DNA of 34,253 nucleotides from Candidatus Peregrinibacteria bacterium Greene1014_49. Its GTDB lineage: Bacteria > Patescibacteriota > Gracilibacteria > Peribacterales > Peribacteraceae. Below the pieces are notes generated by a model that made no database searches, was not told the DNA's origin, and saw only the letters and a list, made by a program, of their open reading frames with translations. The DNA is taken from positions 1-34,253 of the forward strand of contig VMGQ01000006.1 of NCBI GenBank assembly GCA_007376635.1. Reading direction: 5' to 3'. Below are positions 25,595 to 34,253 of the stretch, piece by piece. How positions within the stretch are numbered: the stretch's first letter is position 1; every line of letters begins with the position of its first letter. Made by a program: the position numbers and the translations under genes.

Positions 25595-28117
25595 ATGCCA
25601 CCCAATAGCCCCAACACCGAGGTCACGCTTGATACAGAAAACCGTGAGGCTGCCGCTCTCAGCGTGCGACAGCAGTGGAACACGCTTCGGCATCTGCTCC
25701 ATCTTCCGAGCATCATTCAGTTGCAAAACAATGCTCAGCAGGAATTGGTCGGCCGACGCATTGTTGCGACGATTGAGCAAGCACGCGGACCAGTTGTCGA
25801 TAACGGCGGTCTTCTTACACAAATATTGACTGATTTCCGTAACGAGAGAGACGCTATCAATCCTTCGACATTAGCAGGTACCAATCTCCGTTCCATGGAG
25901 GAACGAGGTATGGCTATTGCCGAGGCATGGTTGAATGTCATTTACCGGCACATTGAGAGACGTGATGTCGAACAGATGATTGAAGCGTTGCCTGCACAAA
26001 TCAAAACGACTGATGGCCGTCGTAACAGATGGTATGCTGAATGCACAATTGGCGCTAACACGGGCTATATCACTGTTGATCTGAACCATCCGATCTGGCG
26101 TCTTGGAACTGTGGAGCAGATTCGCAGGAGAATTGAAAATGCGACTCCTGCAGAGGCTGGGATTATTTTTGAGCCACCCTTGGTGCCGCCACCAATAATC
26201 ACGACCCCCATAGCGGATGAAGTTTTCCATTCAATGAGAAATGTTGTTTCTCCCACGCTGCCTCTTGCTACGTATACTAATCAGATCCCAGGAGGTCAAC
26301 GGATCATCTTTGATCTACCCGGGCTCATACGAGAACGACCCGTTTTTTCCTTGGATAACGAAGCTGCATTTTCAACGAGGTTGGCAGCTCTTCCTAACTA
26401 TTCGAGATACATCCGTGTTGCTGATGATAACAACGGAAGTCCGCTCAGGATTAATCCGCTGTATATTCCCACTCTCGTCCGCGACCTTTTTGCGAATCTC
26501 AGCCGCTCACCGAATCAACCCTTTGCGGCGGTGACTTCAACTCTCGAAGGTGCAATCAATACACGCCAACCCATTGATCAGCTCATGCAAGGATCAGCCG
26601 ATAGCCGAGAACTCATGCTTGCACTCTCTGCTCTCCAGGCGGATCCAAGTGCTGCAAGAGGATTAATCAACAGTCAAACAGCGGGACTTGATGCTGCGCG
26701 GAATCGTTTCACGAGGGAGAAGAACATTCGTACAGCGTTGACGCAGCTTAGTCAGTTGAAAATCCCAGTTCGTAATGATGCTGCCATTAGAAGGGAATTG
26801 ACGACCACCTTAGCTGCCATGCCAACGATCGCAGCTCAAATTCTAGCGAAACAACAGTCCATCGAGATGCTGCAAAAAGAAATGGACAATTACAGTCAGT
26901 GCGTTGGATTGCTGGGAGAAATACATGCATTATGTGATGGGGTTTCCGTTTTTCATCCGGAAATTGGACCAGGTGGTCGATTGGAAAATATTTATAATTT
27001 TGGACCTGGTATCAGAATGCAACCAACTGCGGTAAACAGGTTTTCCCCGTCGTTGATTGTTAATGAAGTCGAGAGAGCATTCGCAAATATCGCAGATCGG
27101 GATGGTGTGAAAAGCGATACTCTCCATTCCGTCGAGCATTACGATGACCAGCTAAGACAAAATCAAGAGGCGCGGACAGCTGCTGGAACCGAAAGAACCG
27201 GCGACTCCAATGCTTGCTGGCAAGTCATCCGAGCACGTCTCGAAGACCAAGGCATGCGCGGACCGCAGCTCGAAAGCACGCTCCAGTACATGCGTAGCCA
27301 AGTGCAAAAGAGCCCGGAGTCGCAGCGCGATGCCGTGGAACTCACAAACACGCTGTATCATTACGAAGGGGACGAGGATGATCATGCACAGGAACATTGG
27401 GAAGAGGGCAAGCAGCACACTTTTTCCTTCCGTAATAGCATCCGCAATCCGTATGAGACTTATCAGACTGGTCTCCATGGTCTCTTCACCGCGGATGGCA
27501 TCGGCTATTCCTTAGATGAACTTCGTCAATCCCGCAGTCGTAGAATTCCTTTGCCACGCCTTCTCGATGCGTATTTCAGCATGAAGTACCTTTCGGAGGA
27601 AGTTCCGAGTGGAGACCCACGCAGACTTCCGGAGTCTCAAGCGATTACGGGAGTGCTCCGCGCTATGCACCAAGCCATCCTCGATCGCGCAGCAGAGAGC
27701 TTGAGTTCTGCAACGGGCATGAATGAAGCCGAGCAGCGGCAAGTGGGGATCACTCCCGAGATGAGTCTCACGGAGAAATTGCAGCAGGCACAGTCTTTCC
27801 TCACCACCGGAAAGCAGGCGTACATCGCACGGAACAAATATCGCATCGATAAGATTTCGGAGCGTGCCTATGAGCCCATACGTACGGCACTCGAAAATCG
27901 CACGGCATTTTTTGATGCTCTATTTAAAGGAAAGAGATGGTTCACCAATGGCGTGTTGCCATTGGGTGTTCCCTCGAGATTAGTCCGACTGACTGCAACC
28001 AATGTCATTAAGCCTGCAGTCGTCGGCGGCTCTTGGAAGAATCCTGCCGCTTGGATATCTAATACTGTCCAGGGAGGAAGCAAGTTTATCTGGCGCCTCC
28101 TTAATACCGCTGTCTGA
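25595..28117 (+). CDS. giant uncharacterised protein B (840 aa)
   Basis: Long ORF in the same direction; TAGAAT and AGGA upstream; stop is 2 nt from the next ATG. Confidence 0.8.
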   Translation: MPPNSPNTEVTLDTENREAAALSVRQQWNTLRHLLHLPSIIQLQNNAQQELVGRRIVATIEQARGPVVDNGGLLTQILTDFRNERDAINPSTLAGTNLRSMEERGMAIAEAWLNVIYRHIERRDVEQMIEALPAQIKTTDGRRNRWYAECTIGANTGYITVDLNHPIWRLGTVEQIRRRIENATPAEAGIIFEPPLVPPPIITTPIADEVFHSMRNVVSPTLPLATYTNQIPGGQRIIFDLPGLIRERPVFSLDNEAAFSTRLAALPNYSRYIRVADDNNGSPLRINPLYIPTLVRDLFANLSRSPNQPFAAVTSTLEGAINTRQPIDQLMQGSADSRELMLALSALQADPSAARGLINSQTAGLDAARNRFTREKNIRTALTQLSQLKIPVRNDAAIRRELTTTLAAMPTIAAQILAKQQSIEMLQKEMDNYSQCVGLLGEIHALCDGVSVFHPEIGPGGRLENIYNFGPGIRMQPTAVNRFSPSLIVNEVERAFANIADRDGVKSDTLHSVEHYDDQLRQNQEARTAAGTERTGDSNACWQVIRARLEDQGMRGPQLESTLQYMRSQVQKSPESQRDAVELTNTLYHYEGDEDDHAQEHWEEGKQHTFSFRNSIRNPYETYQTGLHGLFTADGIGYSLDELRQSRSRRIPLPRLLDAYFSMKYLSEEVPSGDPRRLPESQAITGVLRAMHQAILDRAAESLSSATGMNEAEQRQVGITPEMSLTEKLQQAQSFLTTGKQAYIARNKYRIDKISERAYEPIRTALENRTAFFDALFKGKRWFTNGVLPLGVPSRLVRLTATNVIKPAVVGGSWKNPAAWISNTVQGGSKFIWRLLNTAV

Positions 28118-28119
28118 TC

Positions 28120-31100
28120 ATGCATATTCCACATCTCTTCCATCGGCATTCCACTTCCATACAAGAGCATAGGCTCTGTGCCTGGGATCCGGAGCACCTT
28201 GGGACAGGTTCTGAAAGTCTCACCAATGCACAGGAAGTTGTAGGGAGCTTTGCTCTTCTTGAGCGCAATGCCGCAATCAAGAAAGCGATGGCACTCTATG
28301 ATGATCCTCTTGTCAGAGGCAGGTTTGCAGAACTTACCAGTAATTCCCTCGATCGTCCGTACGTCCTCACACTGCTTCTTGATGGTATGGTGCGGAATAA
28401 AGATGGCAAACCCATAGAGAAGGGAAAATTTGGATTCACCGATATCCCCGGTTACACCGCCGATCCCGTTGATCCATTCGGGATCTATGCCAAATACAAA
28501 GATACACCTGCAGAACTCGGTACATTCCTCAAATCTTTTGTTTCGCCAGAAGTTCTCCTGCAAATTGATACAAAGGGAGAGAATGCAGAACCTACAGACC
28601 TCGGAAAGAGTTATATTGCAGTCATCGAAAGAGGTCTTGTAAAGAAGGATGCTGACCCCTATCCCAGTACGGTATTCGTCGACGTCAACCTTCTGTGGTA
28701 CCAGCATATTCGCAAGAAACTTCAGGGATCAATGGATCAACGGGGCGTCTCTAGGCCGGATCTTACGAAGGAGTTTCTTGGTGACGATAAAGCAAAACCC
28801 AGACCAAAGCTTACAAAGGTGCAGTATCTTGGGCTTCTCAGAAAGGGAATTCAAAAGAATGATCTTCCAACATTTGCAAGCTCCGAAACAATTCTTCTGG
28901 CCGGACAAGCAGAAGCAGACACCTTACCCAAAAACACCGGCAATCTTTTCACGACGATGACGATCGGGAAATATGGACCGCAGGAGAGCTTGCGCCGTCT
29001 CGATATTCATGTCGGAGATTTTGCGTTGAGCAAGTATTTGGATAAGCGTAGCGGCATTCAGCGTGATGAGAAAACTGGAGCAATTATCCCAGGGGCAAGA
29101 ACCAAGGAGCTGATCGGCTCTGCTACAGAGTGGCGAGGAGATCCGAAGGCTGCATTTGAGTTTCTCTTTGGTAACCCAGATGGAGCCATGTCCGTGAGCG
29201 ATGAAGAAGGTACAAGCAACAGGGTCTTCCGCGATTCCCTTGAATACTGGTTCGTTCCTGATCCTGCAGGGAAGCTTCCAAGAGGTGCCAAGCCTGACAA
29301 GCTTATGTCCAAAGAGGACACCAATGCTGTCTTGTACCTCGTCGTCCAGCAGTTCCTAGCGTACGAAGATCCGAGAAAAAAGACGAATGATCAGCGTGAG
29401 GAGCTCAAGAAAGAAGTTACGCTCACACAAAATCTTGAAGGATTCATGGGCAAAGCTTGGAAATACATGAAGGATTTCGAGAAGCATCCGCTGGGTTCTG
29501 CGTTCATGTGGCTGAGTGCATTCCACGCAGTACGGATCTTGCTTGGAACCCTTAAAGGCAAGCCTAAAATGTGGCAACTTGGTCTCCTTGGAGGAGCTGC
29601 CATTGGGCTCTACCAGCAAGATAGCAAAGGCCGTGCATGGTGGAACGATCTCACTGACAAAGTCACCGGTGCCATCACCAAAGATCAAGCCCTCAATCCA
29701 AAAGATCGCACACTTCCCAATTATTGGCTCCGGGAACTCAAGAAGGTCGAAGGAGAACCCGGAGAATACAACAATCTCACGGAAGACAAAGAGCAGCTCA
29801 TGCTCGCGCTTTCGGGCACTGTGCCCATTCAAGACATGCTTGGGTGGTACCGGAAGTATCAGGCTTTCACCTTGCATCGCGATGGTAACACCATGCCACC
29901 GATTCCCTTTCAATACAGCAAGTTCCGTAATCGTCTGGGTAGCGATGCTGGACCGAAGCACGTGGGGGATTATCTCTATAAAACCCTGCATAAATTCTTC
30001 GTACACCGCGGGCAAGCCGTACAGCAAGAGCATATTCCCTTCGGAATTCCCGGAGGATTTTCTGAGAAAGAAGGGCTGGGGTTTGCGTATATCAAAGATA
30101 AATATATCGAACATCGTTATTACATCCGGCTTATTGAACAGCTGGGGATCCCAAAGGATCTCAAGCTTACTGAACCAGAAATTCAGATGCTCAAAAATGG
30201 TGTGCCAATGACAGCAGAAGAAATTGCAGCCAACCCTAAACTCCAAGCGGAAATGGTTCGCCTAGAAGGCATCGCTCAGCCAGAACGCGATCGCCATATC
30301 AGTGCTCTCCTCTATCTCATACGTCTCTTCGAAATGGAGGGCATCAGCGATAATTCCAGCACGTATTCCATGGATCACGTGTACTTCATGGAGAGCAATA
30401 CGGAGGTTCTCTCGAGAATGCAGAGTGAAGGAGCACTCCCCGCGGGAGCATGGGAAGAATTCCTGGCTTGGTACCGAGGGGGTAATAAGCCTGTAAAGGG
30501 GGTTGCAACGGGAAGTCCTGCAAGCCGTTCTACAGGAAGCACTTATGGAGATAGTGGTACAGGTAGTACTACTCGTGGGGAGGGAGGATCTGGAACTCCC
30601 GAGCGCAGCCCTACGGGCAGCACAACAGAAACATCGACGGGAGATGCCTCGAAAGGACTAACTGCGGATACTACTAAAGGAACTACAGCAGGTACGACCA
30701 ACGATGGCACAGGCAGTCCAGAAAGTCGGACGGCGAGTGCAGCGGAAGTAGGATCGACAGGCAGTGCAGAAAAGGGAAGTGTAAAGGCAGCAACTCGTGG
30801 CCCCTCGGGTGTTCCCGCCGATCGCTTGTCTCCTACTGGACCCGAGCGGCCCCTTGCATCTCCTGCTGCACCTTCCGTTACTGGTCCTGGTGAAGGCGGA
30901 GTTTCTGCAGCAAGGAGTGGAGCTGCAGGAAGTACTGTCGAAACGCCTGTTACGGCTCCGGGTTCTACCTCTACGGGAACGTCATCGAAAACTGAAACTT
31001 CTGGACCGAGTGATCGCGGATCCTCTTCGGGCAATAAGCCATTGGGGAGTCCAGCAGGCGGTGCAGCTGGAGGCGTTTCGGAAGGAGAATCCAGTGCTCC

Positions 31101-31677
31101 AGCGAAGGATGGAACTTCTGGCCCTGGTTCCAAAGAAGTAAGCCCCGCTGCATCTCCTGACGTGTCGGGTACGGTAGGTGGAAGTGCATCTCCCAATCCA
31201 AAGGAGACAGTAGCTCCATCATCCAAATCTACAGGTCCAAGTGGCAGTCGCGAAGTCATGCCATCCACTCGTGAGCCTGTATCCATTGGAGAGAAGGGAA
31301 CAGGTGGCACGGACACTCCATCAACAGGCAGTGTCGAGGCAGGGGATTCCACTGCACCTGGTTCGAAAGATGTTTCTCCAGCGACAAAAGACGGTGTCTC
31401 CTCTCGTCTTCGGGAAACAGGTGGCACGGGAAATAAGTCCGCTGCATCTGTTGAGAGTTCTGAAGTTGCACCCGGTGCTCGTGGCAATAGTTCTTCTTCC
31501 GGTTCTACGGACACAGGTAACGTCGATAAAGGATCGACGGGAAAGGTTGATACCAAGGAGACCTCCGATGCCTCTCGTGATTCCTCCGGAAGAACCAAAC
31601 GACGCGGCGCTCGCTCAAGTGGTTCAAAGGCAACGGGTTCTCCCGGAAGTAGTGGCGTGAGTGGAGTGGAAAAATAA
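28120..31677 (+). CDS. giant uncharacterised protein C (1185 aa), internal hydrophobic segments and ~390-aa S/T/G/P-rich tail
   Basis: GSAFMWLSAFHAVRILLGTLKGKPKMWQLGLLGGAAIGLYQQ hydrophobic region; C-terminal low-complexity tail. Confidence 0.8.
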   Translation: MHIPHLFHRHSTSIQEHRLCAWDPEHLGTGSESLTNAQEVVGSFALLERNAAIKKAMALYDDPLVRGRFAELTSNSLDRPYVLTLLLDGMVRNKDGKPIEKGKFGFTDIPGYTADPVDPFGIYAKYKDTPAELGTFLKSFVSPEVLLQIDTKGENAEPTDLGKSYIAVIERGLVKKDADPYPSTVFVDVNLLWYQHIRKKLQGSMDQRGVSRPDLTKEFLGDDKAKPRPKLTKVQYLGLLRKGIQKNDLPTFASSETILLAGQAEADTLPKNTGNLFTTMTIGKYGPQESLRRLDIHVGDFALSKYLDKRSGIQRDEKTGAIIPGARTKELIGSATEWRGDPKAAFEFLFGNPDGAMSVSDEEGTSNRVFRDSLEYWFVPDPAGKLPRGAKPDKLMSKEDTNAVLYLVVQQFLAYEDPRKKTNDQREELKKEVTLTQNLEGFMGKAWKYMKDFEKHPLGSAFMWLSAFHAVRILLGTLKGKPKMWQLGLLGGAAIGLYQQDSKGRAWWNDLTDKVTGAITKDQALNPKDRTLPNYWLRELKKVEGEPGEYNNLTEDKEQLMLALSGTVPIQDMLGWYRKYQAFTLHRDGNTMPPIPFQYSKFRNRLGSDAGPKHVGDYLYKTLHKFFVHRGQAVQQEHIPFGIPGGFSEKEGLGFAYIKDKYIEHRYYIRLIEQLGIPKDLKLTEPEIQMLKNGVPMTAEEIAANPKLQAEMVRLEGIAQPERDRHISALLYLIRLFEMEGISDNSSTYSMDHVYFMESNTEVLSRMQSEGALPAGAWEEFLAWYRGGNKPVKGVATGSPASRSTGSTYGDSGTGSTTRGEGGSGTPERSPTGSTTETSTGDASKGLTADTTKGTTAGTTNDGTGSPESRTASAAEVGSTGSAEKGSVKAATRGPSGVPADRLSPTGPERPLASPAAPSVTGPGEGGVSAARSGAAGSTVETPVTAPGSTSTGTSSKTETSGPSDRGSSSGNKPLGSPAGGAAGGVSEGESSAPAKDGTSGPGSKEVSPAASPDVSGTVGGSASPNPKETVAPSSKSTGPSGSREVMPSTREPVSIGEKGTGGTDTPSTGSVEAGDSTAPGSKDVSPATKDGVSSRLRETGGTGNKSAASVESSEVAPGARGNSSSSGSTDTGNVDKGSTGKVDTKETSDASRDSSGRTKRRGARSSGSKATGSPGSSGVSGVEK

Positions 31678-31691
31678 TCCTATGCATGTTG

Positions 31692-31722
31692 AAAGCGCGA
31701 TGACGAAAGGTCATCGCGCTTT
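31692..31722. terminator. hairpin AAAGCGCGATGAC-GAAAG-GTCATCGCGCTTT between convergent genes
   Basis: 13-bp perfect stem, 5-nt loop, directly after the protein C stop. Confidence 0.75.
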
Positions 31723-31754
31723 GCAGTTGTTCTCAATGATCGGCAACACTCGGA

Positions 31755-32747
31755 CTACGCGTCCGGGTCAGTAGTTGTTTTGTCCGGATCATCCGGATCC
31801 GCCTTTGGGGCGGGGTCGGACTTTGGGTCCGGATCAGCCTTTGGAGCTGGGTCGGACTTTGGTTCCGAATCAACCTTTGGAGGTTCCGAAGAAGTCTCCG
31901 TTTTGGTGGTTTCCTTTTCAGGTTCTTTCATTTTTGATTCAACCGTAGTCAAATCTGAGGAAGATTCCTTCTTAGGAGATTCCACCTTGCGGAAGATGAC
32001 GGCTTCCTCACTGGGACCATTTGATGTTCCATAGAACACCCCAATGCGTTCCCAACGGGGACGATCCTGTTCATCCAAGACGTAGGACGATTTTCCATCA
32101 GCATCCTGATTGATGTGAGTTTTCAAGATGGATTGCCGTTTCACGGGCTCTCCATTCTTGTAGTCCACATTGATGACGACCCAGAGAGCCGTTCCATCCA
32201 TATCCCAGGATACCTTTCCACTCTCGACCGCAGGGGTCGTAGCAGCACTACCTGCTGGAATAGGGGTTGGGTAATCATATTTCAGATTTTCAACCTTGTC
32301 TTCCATCGCAGGCTTGCGACTCGGCACGAGCAATTTCTGGAAGCCCGTGAAGGTTTCCGGCGAAGTTGACGACACCAAGAATGTGGCGAAGAGCAACATC
32401 GAGGAAAGCACCAACTCCACGCATCCAAACCATTCTGTGTTGGTTTCTTCCGAGTCTTTGATGCGGGAGATCGCGTTCACGATTCCCGTAAGACCAACGA
32501 TGAACCAACACAAGCTGGTGCAGACTTTTGCAAACCCGAAGCCGAAGCTTGGGGTGTGCAACCACTCCGAGAAGCTGGAGAAGCCGATCCCAAAGGCTGG
32601 GATCGCAATCCCCAGCATGAGGAAGACAATCCAAGCCCAAGACAGGACTTGTGGGGGCACCTCCAGTCGCTTCGCCTTGTGGCCATGACTTGCGCCATGA
32701 TCAGCAACCACATCACTACCAGTCGAACCATGAGTCGTGTCGGCCAT
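31755..32747 (-). CDS. membrane protein with about four TM helices and P-K-[AS]-D-P repeat tail
   Basis: MADTTHGSTGSD... start preceded by AAGGAG; hydrophobic helices; tail DPAPKADPDPKSDPAPKADPDDPDK. Confidence 0.7.
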   Translation of the reverse strand: MADTTHGSTGSDVVADHGASHGHKAKRLEVPPQVLSWAWIVFLMLGIAIPAFGIGFSSFSEWLHTPSFGFGFAKVCTSLCWFIVGLTGIVNAISRIKDSEETNTEWFGCVELVLSSMLLFATFLVSSTSPETFTGFQKLLVPSRKPAMEDKVENLKYDYPTPIPAGSAATTPAVESGKVSWDMDGTALWVVINVDYKNGEPVKRQSILKTHINQDADGKSSYVLDEQDRPRWERIGVFYGTSNGPSEEAVIFRKVESPKKESSSDLTTVESKMKEPEKETTKTETSSEPPKVDSEPKSDPAPKADPDPKSDPAPKADPDDPDKTTTDPDA

Positions 32748-32828
32748 TGCAGAAACTCCTTGTGCGAGATTGATCACTTTGACAGGGGTGATCGTGACCC
32801 TTTTTGTTGCCGAAGATTTGTAAGAGCA

Positions 32829-32861
32829 ACTACTATAATTATAAAACAAATGTATAGTAGT
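32829..32861. promoter_or_regulatory. operator-like inverted repeat ACTACTATA-15 nt-TATAGTAGT around AT-rich promoter region
   Basis: Perfect 9-bp arms upstream of the 32747 minus-strand start, overlapping a minus-strand TTTTATAAT. Confidence 0.5.
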
Positions 32862-32950
32862 GTCTATCTCAAAAACGCCTAAAATAGGCCAAAAGAGGTC
32901 GCGGGGGGACAGAGTACCGCGACTTGAGAAATGAGCATTCTGAAGCTTTT

Positions 32951-33490
32951 CTACGGCACGAGGCCGTAGATCAGCCGCCCTGTTGAGGGGCATCGGTACC
33001 ACTCGTAATGCGGTCGCACGAACGGCACGAAGACCGGTGTGGGGTTTACCACGACAGGTGTCGGCGTCACCGTGATCGGGGTCGGGTTGACCTCGATTTT
33101 TGGTGTCACGGTGACTGGTGTGGGATTCACCACGATGTTGGGTGAAACCGTGACCGGCGTGGGATTCACTTGAATGATCGGTGCTGTCGTCTTCGTTTCG
33201 GTTGTGACTCGGGTGTGGAAGTGCGTCTTCGTGTAGGCCCCTGAAACGGCGGCCGTGTTTGCTCGGAGGGTACCGAGGGCATTATCCACCGTGGCGCGGT
33301 AGTGCGGAAGTGCCTTGTCGGCCACTCCGATGCGGACACGGATGCCTGGGACTTTCTGCGTGACTTTCGCCACGCCTTCCCACTCGACGATTCCAGATGC
33401 GTCACCGATCTGGATTTCGTAGACATCATCACAGACGCCATTCGCGCACAATGCGAAGATCACAAGCAAGCTGGAAAGCAGTTGTCGCAT
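32951..33490 (-). CDS. secreted protein with NPTPVTV repeats
   Basis: Signal peptide MRQLLSSLLVIFALCANGVCDD; repeats VNPTPVTVSPNIVVNPTPVTVTPKIEVNPTPITVTPTPVVVNPTPVFV; GAGGAG upstream. Confidence 0.7.
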   Translation of the reverse strand: MRQLLSSLLVIFALCANGVCDDVYEIQIGDASGIVEWEGVAKVTQKVPGIRVRIGVADKALPHYRATVDNALGTLRANTAAVSGAYTKTHFHTRVTTETKTTAPIIQVNPTPVTVSPNIVVNPTPVTVTPKIEVNPTPITVTPTPVVVNPTPVFVPFVRPHYEWYRCPSTGRLIYGLVP

Positions 33491-33805
33491 GACAGTTCTC
33501 CTCAAGAATTTGCGGTTTTTTGTCCCCCCACGTTGTCCAATCTCTTTAAGCATCTGTCCCCACAGTGCTTAAAAAAATCAAACAATGTTGGGCCAGCTCG
33601 GAAGAGACTGGAATGCATGGGGGAGGGCGGTGGTGGAAAGGATCAGTTTATCATTGTATAATGAAATATGAATTTAGCAAATCCAATTGGAGTGGAAATT
33701 GCAAGAGTATTGGGAGATTGGAGATTTTTTTCAAAGCCGAAGTAGCTCGTACACTGAGGTACACACTGTTTCTCTTATTATGCCGTTGTAGTATAGTGAA
33801 AAGGT

Positions 33806-34045
33806 ATGCGTACTCTTGCTCCACACATTGTCATCGATCAGAACGTTCGCTTTGGAAAACCGATGGTCAAGGGAACGCGCATGACCGTGGAAGAGGTGCT
33901 AGGGGCTCTTGCCGGGGGAATGAATCCACAGGCAATTGAGGAAGAATATGGGCTAACCCAAGTGCAGATTCGCGCAGTTTTTGCCTATGTTGCGGCATTC
34001 CTTGCGGGTGAAGAGATGGATATCTCCAAGATCAAGCGCACATGA
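33806..34045 (+). CDS. DUF433 family antitoxin-like protein
   Basis: HIVIDQNVRFGKPMVKGTRMTVEEVLGALAGGMNPQAIEEEYGLTQVQIRAVFAYVAAFL is typical of DUF433. Confidence 0.88.
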   Translation: MRTLAPHIVIDQNVRFGKPMVKGTRMTVEEVLGALAGGMNPQAIEEEYGLTQVQIRAVFAYVAAFLAGEEMDISKIKRT

Positions 34046-34253
34046 ATATCTTCATCGATGCCAATTTGCCTCGCTCTCTGACGTCCGTCCTTGGCCAGTT
34101 CGGGGAAGTATTTCATGCATTGGATACCGTGGCTCCCGGGGCATCAGATAATGCGATTGCCGCAGAAGCGACCAAGCGTAAAGCTATCCTTTTTACACGA
34201 GATCTTGATTTTGTGAACCCGCATCTCTTTCCAGAGATAGCAGGTGCTGGCCT
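34042..34253 (+). CDS. DUF5615 PIN-like toxin-like protein (3' truncated by window)
   Basis: ATGA overlap with DUF433 gene; MNIFIDANLPRSLTSVLGQFGEVFHALDTVAPGASDNAIAAEATKRKAILFTRDLDFVN. Confidence 0.85.
   Translation, partial: MNIFIDANLPRSLTSVLGQFGEVFHALDTVAPGASDNAIAAEATKRKAILFTRDLDFVNPHLFPEIAGAG

Noticed and set aside
30543-31598. 351-aa minus-strand ORF opposite the protein C tail
   Set aside because: Open only because the S/T/G/P codons of the tail lack stops in the reverse frame; no start signals.
33668-33745. 25-codon ORF MNLANPIGVEIARVLGDWRFFSKPK after a TATAAT
   Set aside because: Very short and no recognisable homology; could be a truncated gene start but cannot be supported.
1-34253. 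tRNA or rRNA genes
   Set aside because: No T-loop GGTTCRA signatures with matching acceptor stems or rRNA-conserved stretches seen by eye; a tRNAscan-SE/Infernal run would be decisive.

Overview
This 34 kb window is gene-dense. Its content (small basic ribosomal-like protein, nusB-rnc, tuf-rpsJ, RNase Y, LTD/thermonuclease surface proteins, VirB2-like membrane proteins, giant uncharacterised ORFs) suggests a Candidate Phyla Radiation bacterium, possibly Peregrinibacteria/Peribacteria-like; that placement is inference only. Recognisable genes: type I asparaginase/GatD-like C-terminus, phosphomannomutase (frame-broken), alpha-glucan phosphorylase, an HExxH protein, folP, two multi-TM VirB2/TrbC-like proteins, nusB, rnc, rpsJ, tuf, an ABC exporter split by a 28-bp tandem duplication, mutY lacking most FeS cysteines, Cys-rich surface protein, rny, lamin-tail + SNase protein, NYN protein, a ~9 kb three-gene cluster of giant uncharacterised proteins, two secreted/membrane repeat proteins and a DUF433/DUF5615-like toxin-antitoxin pair cut by the window end. 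The most unusual structure not explained by genes: (1) many short tandem arrays with 7-nt (or 8-nt) period and unrelated unit sequences, several inserted in-frame in loops of conserved enzymes and several built as array-spacer-inverted array; (2) unrelated near-perfect palindromes that share GTAG...CTAC ends, resembling REP/BIME elements; (3) several promoters whose -10 box ends only 6-9 nt before the start codon, predicting leaderless mRNAs; (4) the giant-protein cluster with a novel internal repeat domain; (5) VirB2-like proteins that look like three pilin modules fused per ORF.
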